In this document: positions 23,490 through 26,988 of the stretch, piece after piece
Layout: every line of letters starts with the position of its first letter
Position numbering within the stretch: position 1 is the stretch's first letter
Source: a virus
DNA length: 26,988 nucleotides
IMG/VR virus record: IMGVR_UViG_3300018036_001836
Span: 1-26,988 of that record
Direction: 5' to 3' (one strand)
Notes under the pieces: model-generated
Database searches by the model: none
What the model saw: the letters and a program-made list of their open reading frames with translations, nothing else
What the model was told of the DNA's origin: nothing
Translations under genes and position numbers: made by a program

Positions 23490-23749
23490 CTTTTAGCCTA
23501 TGGATTAAAGAGAAAGCAGATGCTCTCGGAGTTACTCGCAAAGAAATAGCAAGGCTCTCCGGGATAAGCGAGCGCAGATTAGTAGCATCTTATACCAGAT
23601 CTCCTCGCATCGAGAATCTTGTAATTATCTGCGAGATTATCAACGAACTGCAGAAGGGAGATCGAGCCTCTTTCGATTCTCTCATTATCGAAGCCCTAGA
23701 AACAATAACAACCGAATACCAATATGCTATCCAACGAATGGAGAAATAA
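23486..23749 (+). CDS. HTH protein C of a three-gene paralogue array
   Basis: 87 residues. The HTH is VTRKEIARLSGISERRLVASY, then PRIENLVIICEIINELQKGD, SFDSLIIEALETI and EYQYAIQRMEK. It is the nearest relative of protein B, a clear tandem duplication. The ATG overlaps the protein B stop (ATGA), and the helicase gene begins four bases after its stop. Candidate ligands are the iterons or DnaA-box region 1.4 kb downstream, or the early operator. Nothing in the sequence shows which. Confidence 0.75.
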   Translation: MTFSLWIKEKADALGVTRKEIARLSGISERRLVASYTRSPRIENLVIICEIINELQKGDRASFDSLIIEALETITTEYQYAIQRMEK

Positions 23750-23753
23750 AACA

Positions 23754-25022
23754 ATGAACCAAGAACAAATGAACAAGATGCTAGCCCTCGCAAAGGAGAT
23801 GGGGATCGAAGCAGAGTACAAGCATGCACCCGAAGGAGCGGATATCGATACTTGGGATATGCTTAAGAAGAGTGCTGCAAAGTACGATAAGGAAGGAAAC
23901 CTAACCAAGGCTCCGAGACCATATGCCAATAGAGGAAATATCGCGCTCATCCTAGAAAATGATCCAGAGTATTCTACTCTTGTTTGGAATGACCATAGCA
24001 ATAAGATTAAGTGGAAGGGGAAGGAACTATGGGATCCCGATCTGGAATCGATTGGACTGCATATCGAAACCTCATATAACATTAGATACCCTAGCGCAGA
24101 TATCAAGCGAGCAGTTCTACGCGTAGCCCATAACAACCTAGAGGAAACGATTAAGCCTTGGCTCGAGAGCCTTCCTGCATGGGATAAGCATCCTCGCATC
24201 GAGAATCTCTTCCATAATGTTTTCCATGCAGAGAGAATCGATGGAGCGGAAGCCCTTATACAGGAGATGAGTAAGAAATGGATTATCTCTCTCGTAGCGC
24301 GAGCAATGGACCCGGGCTGTAAAATGGATACCTTCCTTATCCTCTGCGGAGAGAAGGGATTGGGCAAGTCTACAGGGCTTAAGGCTCTCGCGGGAGATGC
24401 TTGGTTTTCAGATTCCCCGCTCGATATCTCCAAGAAGGATTCCCTCGAACTTATCCATTCTACAGAGACTTGGTTATGGGAACTCGCAGAGTTACACTCT
24501 CTCCAAGGCAAGACCGCAGATAACTTTAAGGCTTTCATCTCTTCCGCAGAGGATAAGTTCAGACCATCCTATCAGCAATTCCCGAAGAGTTATAAGCGTA
24601 GAGTAGTGTTCGCAGGTACTTCGAATAACTATCAATTCCTTAGCGATGGACCGGAGCGCAGAGTATGGCCCATTACGGTTAAGATGCCTGTAGATATTGG
24701 ATATCTTCGAGCCCATAGAGAGCAGATCTTCGCAGAGGCTCTCGAGTGCTATCGAGATGGGGAGATATGGCATCTTGAATGGAAATCTCAGTACCTATTG
24801 AACGAGTTACAGGAAACTTATATTATCGATGATCCTTGGGCTATGCGGGTACGAGAGGCGATCGTAGTAGGAAAAAATACAACTTCCGAGATTATGCAGC
24901 ATCTCGAACTCCCAGTATCTCAACAGCATACCGGTAACGCTCGCAGAATCTCCCAGATCTGTAAGGAATCTGGATACAGACAAGTTATTAGAGATGGGAG
25001 TAGAGTATGGACTCGAAAATAG
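23754..25022 (+). CDS. VirE-type P-loop replicative helicase / ATPase
   Basis: 422 residues. Walker A is GEKGLGKST (199-207) after LILC. The acidic strand WLWELAEL (240-247) acts as Walker B, and a sensor strand RRVVFAGTSN (282-291) is followed by DGPERRVWPI (298-307). This is the layout of virulence-associated E family proteins, superfamily 3-like helicases that usually pair with a primase. The first 100 residues are helical and charged and may contact the primase. The C-terminus has a small winged-helix-like end (TTSEIMQHLELPVSQQHTGNARRISQICKESGYRQV in parts). The ATG at 23754 has GGAG ten bases upstream. It ends the early operon, directly before the origin region. Confidence 0.85.
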   Translation: MNQEQMNKMLALAKEMGIEAEYKHAPEGADIDTWDMLKKSAAKYDKEGNLTKAPRPYANRGNIALILENDPEYSTLVWNDHSNKIKWKGKELWDPDLESIGLHIETSYNIRYPSADIKRAVLRVAHNNLEETIKPWLESLPAWDKHPRIENLFHNVFHAERIDGAEALIQEMSKKWIISLVARAMDPGCKMDTFLILCGEKGLGKSTGLKALAGDAWFSDSPLDISKKDSLELIHSTETWLWELAELHSLQGKTADNFKAFISSAEDKFRPSYQQFPKSYKRRVVFAGTSNNYQFLSDGPERRVWPITVKMPVDIGYLRAHREQIFAEALECYRDGEIWHLEWKSQYLLNELQETYIIDDPWAMRVREAIVVGKNTTSEIMQHLELPVSQQHTGNARRISQICKESGYRQVIRDGSRVWTRK

Positions 25023-25023
25023 A

Positions 25024-25052
25024 TTGCTCTAAAATTTCGAATAGGCTATAAT
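25024..25052 (+). promoter_or_regulatory. promoter candidate at the origin edge
   Basis: TTGCTC (25024-25029), 17 bases, then a perfect TATAAT (25047-25052). It lies just after the helicase stop. No rightward gene follows before 26004, and a strong terminator lies only about 30 bases past the expected start site. Confidence 0.5.
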
Positions 25053-25058
25053 ACTCTG

Positions 25059-25114
25059 GACATATTGGTTGTTTGTTGTTTAAGGGCTCGGAGATTTCTC
25101 CGGGCTCTTTTTTT
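25059..25114 (+). ncRNA. possible short transcript of about 55 nt
   Basis: A transcript from the TATAAT promoter would start near 25059 and end at the terminator at 25084-25114. It would be a U- and G-rich leader plus a stable hairpin. It could be a small regulatory RNA or a short RNA that opens the origin. It may equally be only the 3' end of the helicase message, with the promoter match by chance. Confidence 0.3.
25084..25114 (+). terminator. rho-independent terminator after the helicase
   Basis: GGGCTCGGAG (25084-25093), loop ATTT, CTCCGGGCTC (25098-25107), then seven T. The stem has ten pairs, two of them G-T. It ends the early operon and shields the origin from transcription. Confidence 0.9.
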
Positions 25115-25119
25115 GTACC

Positions 25120-25299
25120 TGTGGATAACTCTGTGGATAAAAGGCACCAGTCATAAAATAAAAGGCACCAGTCTACAACTTATCAACACCTGTGGATAAC
25201 TCTGTGGATAACTCTGTGGATAACTTATCAACACCTGTGGATAACTCTGTGGATAACTCGTAGAGCCTCGAGCCCATCGGTTTAATATGCTGTGGATAA
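25120..25299 (+). repeat. eight DnaA boxes in 12-base phase
   Basis: TGTGGATAA, the reverse complement of the DnaA box TTATCCACA, starts at 25120, 25132, 25191, 25203, 25215, 25236, 25248 and 25291. All are in one orientation. Within clusters the spacing is exactly 12 bases, the repeat unit being TGTGGATAACTC. Two near-boxes in the opposite orientation, TTATCAACA at 25180 and 25225, face the next box across two bases. Confidence 0.85.
25137..25173. repeat. 16-base direct repeat within the DnaA-box region
   Basis: ATAAAAGGCACCAGTC occurs at 25137-25152 and again at 25158-25173, 21 bases apart, about two helical turns. The first copy overlaps a DnaA box. Confidence 0.8.
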
Positions 25300-25363
25300 C
25301 TCTACTAATACTTGAGATCTGGTAAGTAAAGCAAACCAGATGGAGCCCTCTCCAGTAAAAAAT

Positions 25364-25401
25364 ACAGATAGAAACAGATAGACAACAGATAATAACAGAT
25401 G
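25364..25401 (+). repeat. left iteron array, four ACAGATA-type units
   Basis: ACAGATA at 25364, 25374 and 25385 and ACAGATG at 25395. The start-to-start spacing is 10, 11 and 10 bases, one per helical turn, so a bound protein would line up on one DNA face. Confidence 0.8.
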
Positions 25402-25475
25402 GTCTAATCTTCGATAGCCCTCTACCCTTCGAATCAAAGTGCTAGAAATAGGGCTAATATAGAGTACTTTGTACA

Positions 25476-25513
25476 ATAGAGAAAAAAAAAGAGTTAACTA
25501 TTTATATTATATA
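25476..25513. other. AT-rich segment, possible DNA unwinding element
   Basis: 38 bases with only 5 G or C, including a run of nine A and TATTTATATTATATA. It lies midway between the two iteron arrays, the expected place for strand opening. Confidence 0.5.
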
Positions 25514-25586
25514 CACGCGCGAGGGGCTCGAACCCCAGTAAAATAGAGTATCGAGCCCGTAGCATCGAGCATATCGTAGAATATGC

Positions 25587-25624
25587 TATCTGTTTTCATC
25601 TGTATTTTATCTGTTTCTATCTGT
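25587..25624 (-). repeat. right iteron array, inverted, four TATCTGT-type units
   Basis: TATCTGT at 25587, CATCTGT at 25597, TATCTGT at 25608 and 25618: the reverse complement of the left array, with the same 10-11-10 spacing and one variant unit. The arrays therefore form a large imperfect inverted repeat with about 185 bases between them. Confidence 0.8.
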
Positions 25625-25974
25625 TATTTATCATCAGATCGGAGCTTACGGATTGCTCGCTTAACCCATCGAGAGCCCGGAGAACCTCCCCACAGAGCCC
25701 AAGCGATTGCAGCCTTACTCGTTTTATCTTGTCTAGCCTTCGCAGAGCCCTCGGATTCTTTATGCCTTGCGAACCACGCTGCCATTAGTTCCAACTGGGG
25801 AAGATCTACCTCTCCAGAGGCCAGCCTTCGAGCAGTTCGCATACCGGTTCCGGGTATCCGCTTTCCGTTGGAATCTTTGTAGGCTGCTCGTTTACTCATT
25901 GGCTGCTCGAGGTTATAATCTATTGCTCTCTTTGCGAGCATCTGTATCTCGCGGGGTACTCTAATCTTAGGCAT
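25624..25974 (-). CDS. leftward small basic protein with AIAWALWGG motif, unknown function
   Basis: 116 residues from the ATG at 25974, with GGAGGG six bases upstream. Features in order are MPKIRVPREIQMLAKRAIDYN, GTGMRTARRLASGEVDLPQLELMAAWFARHK and KAAIAWALWGGSPGSRWVKRAI. A pattern of TARxLA, then MAxWFARH, then AIAWxLWGG with a basic end is familiar from a widespread phage protein family without assigned function. It is basic and may bind nucleic acid. Its stop lies against the right iteron array, and its start is only 30 bases from the divergent gene at 26004. Confidence 0.65.
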   Translation of the reverse strand: MPKIRVPREIQMLAKRAIDYNLEQPMSKRAAYKDSNGKRIPGTGMRTARRLASGEVDLPQLELMAAWFARHKESEGSAKARQDKTSKAAIAWALWGGSPGSRWVKRAIRKLRSDDK

Positions 25975-26003
25975 TAAGCCCTCCAATATGTTAAGGTGAA
26001 TAC

Positions 26004-26363
26004 ATGAAACTTAGAAGATTCAATAACAGTATACCACTCCCAACGGGAGCAAGGCTCGCAGATCTCTTTCCCGGTATCACTATCGAAGAGGAGTTCGAGG
26101 TAGCAGATGCTCAAAGGCTATTGGCTAGTCACGTTGAAGAGATGCACGATGCTATCCACTGCCATACTATCGGAGATACTTCCATCTTAACTGTACGAGG
26201 GGAGATCTTTATCTCTGCTAAGTGGGATGAGGATGGAGTTATCTTAGACTTCGAGCGCGAGAGTTTTCCTGCGATGGGATTGCTCGGAGCGATCCTTACT
26301 ACGATAAATATAATCCGAGGGCATAACGGAGAAGAAGAGAGCGATAGTATCGATGAGGTCTAA
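26004..26363 (+). CDS. unknown acidic protein, 119 residues
   Basis: Not recognised. The protein is acidic, with a short basic start (MKLRRFNN), then beta/alpha segments: EEEFEVADAQRLLASHVEEMHDAIHCHTIGD, TSILTVRGEIFISAKWDEDGVILDF, and a hydrophobic helix MGLLGAILTTINIIRG. AAGGTGA precedes the ATG. It is the first of three rightward genes that run to the right end and, if the ends join, on into terS. Confidence 0.6.
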   Translation: MKLRRFNNSIPLPTGARLADLFPGITIEEEFEVADAQRLLASHVEEMHDAIHCHTIGDTSILTVRGEIFISAKWDEDGVILDFERESFPAMGLLGAILTTINIIRGHNGEEESDSIDEV

Positions 26364-26373
26364 GGAAGATAAT

Positions 26374-26550
26374 ATGCTAATCCGATACAAGATATCGAGA
26401 TTGATGCGAGAGGGGTATAAGTGGGAGCAAGCAGCGGCCATCGCTATGCGGATGTATAAAGATGGAGAACTACGAGGCTCGAAGCCTTACTCGAATCCCA
26501 AGCGCAGAAAGGAAAGAGAAGAACGCAGAAGAGATCGCTATCGAAGATAA
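26374..26550 (+). CDS. small basic protein, 58 residues
   Basis: Starts at the ATG at 26374, with AAGGA about eight bases upstream; an in-frame ATG at 26353 lacks a ribosome site. The first half is helical (YKISRLMREGYKWEQAAAIAMRMYKDGEL), resembling the REGYxxxQAxAIA segment of many short phage proteins. The end is strongly basic (PKRRKEREERRRDRYRR), so nucleic acid binding is likely. Function unknown. Confidence 0.6.
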   Translation: MLIRYKISRLMREGYKWEQAAAIAMRMYKDGELRGSKPYSNPKRRKEREERRRDRYRR

Positions 26551-26594
26551 CGAAACAAAATATAAACACTTATCCAGAAGTAGAGGTACAAGAT

Positions 26595-26933
26595 ATGGAA
26601 ATAAAATTACTGGCAACTCCCTTGGGAATGGAATGGGCTATCGATTGGATGGAAGAGCATCTCGATGCAGAAGATCCGCTCTTTATCTGTATTCACCTTA
26701 ACCAGATGATTAAGGATGGATTCTCAGATAAACAGATAGCGGAACTCGTAGGCTCCATCGCTAAGGGGGAATCGAATAGTATCCACTTAATGCAGCCAAA
26801 GGATAAGGAGTTCTACTATACTGATGAGTGGTTAAGTAAACTGTATACCGCTTGGAATACTCTCCGCGGGGTCTATTGGTGGCAACCCTCACAGATACCA
26901 GAGCAGTATCTCGAGGGCTCGCGAAAGGGCTAG
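26595..26933 (+). CDS. unknown protein, 112 residues, last gene before the right end
   Basis: Not recognised. Helical and acidic, rich in Trp (MEWAIDWMEEHLD, WLSKLYTAWNTLRGVYWW), with a short central helix-like unit FSDKQIAELVGSIAKG that looks like a small HTH or resolvase-type helix pair but is incomplete. Ribosome site AGAGGTACAAGAT. It ends 55 bases before the right end, where the cos-like sequence begins. Confidence 0.6.
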   Translation: MEIKLLATPLGMEWAIDWMEEHLDAEDPLFICIHLNQMIKDGFSDKQIAELVGSIAKGESNSIHLMQPKDKEFYYTDEWLSKLYTAWNTLRGVYWWQPSQIPEQYLEGSRKG

Positions 26934-26988
26934 GAGGGCTCCTTCTAGGGCATGTGTACGGTAGGTACCCCCCCCGCACTGCTCTCAC
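26934..26988. other. right end with cos-like features
   Basis: An imperfect inverted repeat around AGGAGGGCTCCT spans the end of the last gene (26930-26948). It is followed by GTACGGTAGGTACC and a run of eight C (26968-26975), then GCA and the 10-base terminal repeat CTGCTCTCAC (26979-26988). Small terminase binding and cutting sites would be expected here and in bases 1-57. Confidence 0.45.

Larger units (their letters stand above)
25115..25624. other. candidate replication origin (non-coding, about 500 bases)
   Basis: This gene-free stretch between the helicase and a leftward gene holds, in order: eight DnaA boxes (25120-25299), a 16-base direct repeat (25137-25173), an inverted repeat ATCTGGT/ACCAGAT (25317-25341), four ACAGATA iterons (25364-25401), an AT-rich stretch with 5 G/C in 38 bases (25476-25513), an inverted repeat GCATAT/ATATGC (25569-25586), and four inverted TATCTGT iterons (25587-25624). 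DnaA boxes, iterons and an AT-rich segment beside a primase and helicase operon are the usual parts of a plasmid-like origin. Confidence 0.7.

Noticed and set aside
23696-24538. 280-codon minus-strand open frame opposite the helicase.
   Set aside because: It is the shadow of the VirE-type gene. Composition is Ser/Leu/Arg-rich without recognisable domains, and no ribosome site is seen.
25516-25540. On the minus strand, GGGGTTCGAGCCCC followed by TCGCGCG looks like a tRNA T-arm and acceptor end, as in phage attP sites.
   Set aside because: No complete tRNA can be folded around it and there is no integrase in the window. A short GC palindrome near the origin is a sufficient explanation.
25364-25624. 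Iteron arrays as a CRISPR array or a simple transposon end pair.
   Set aside because: The units are only seven bases with three- to four-base gaps, far from CRISPR size. No transposase or target-site duplication is visible.
25583-25882. 99-codon rightward open frame across the right iteron array.
   Set aside because: It is antisense to the better supported leftward gene, and its first part is the TATCTGT repeat.
26462-26701. 79-codon rightward open frame overlapping two small genes.
   Set aside because: No ribosome site and a low-complexity basic product; the genes at 26374 and 26595 have better starts.

Overview
The window looks like a complete or nearly complete genome of a tailed double-stranded DNA phage (Caudoviricetes) with a long non-contractile, siphovirus-type tail. 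It starts just upstream of the small terminase gene, runs through a full packaging, head, tail and lysis set, then a replication module and a few small genes. It ends on the same 10 bases it begins with, which fits filled-in cohesive ends. Genes are tightly packed, with stop-start overlaps of the TAATG or ATGA kind and good Shine-Dalgarno sites, several of the form GAGGTAC. The host cannot be named from sequence alone. The promoters are sigma70-like and the DnaA boxes are of the TTATCCACA type, so an ordinary bacterial host is likely. No integrase, tRNA gene, CRISPR array or insertion sequence was found.

Layout. (1) 64-5247: small terminase, a cysteine-rich membrane protein, a small helix-turn-helix (HTH) protein, large terminase, portal, a small CxxC protein and a scaffold-like protein. 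(2) 5266-7232: three probable capsid-surface or fibre genes, including a repeat-built fibre whose C-terminal domain also exists as a free 72-residue protein. A strong terminator follows. (3) 7324-8413: the major capsid gene as its own unit, with a promoter, a possible leader peptide and its own terminator. (4) 8439-18784: head-tail connection, tail terminator, tail tube, tail assembly chaperone with a -1 frameshift, tape measure, a 1061-residue tail-tip protein with sialidase-type Asp boxes, and a tail hub. (5) 18826-19721: zinc amidase endolysin and a holin-like protein. (6) 19681-20217: one leftward gene, divergent from the early operon across a promoter-operator region with two inverted repeats. 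(7) 20352-25022: the early operon, with a 34-residue membrane peptide, an HTH regulator, RusA resolvase, a DNA methyltransferase, a PrimPol-like primase, three tandem HTH paralogues and a VirE-type P-loop helicase. (8) 25023-25623: a 600-base non-coding region that looks like a replication origin. It has eight DnaA boxes in 12-base phase, a duplicated 16-mer, an AT-rich segment, and two mirror-image arrays of four ACAGATA iterons spaced 10-11-10. A short promoter-terminator unit sits at its left edge. (9) 25624-26933: one leftward and three rightward small genes up to the right end.

How it fits together. The phage carries a primase, a helicase and an origin with host DnaA sites, but no DNA polymerase. 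It probably loads its own primase and helicase at a DnaA-dependent origin and borrows the host polymerase, much as many plasmids do. RusA would resolve branched DNA before packaging, and the terminase would cut at the cos-like site next to terS. The most unusual parts are the origin architecture, the HTH paralogue trio inside the replication operon, and the fibre block between scaffold and capsid genes.
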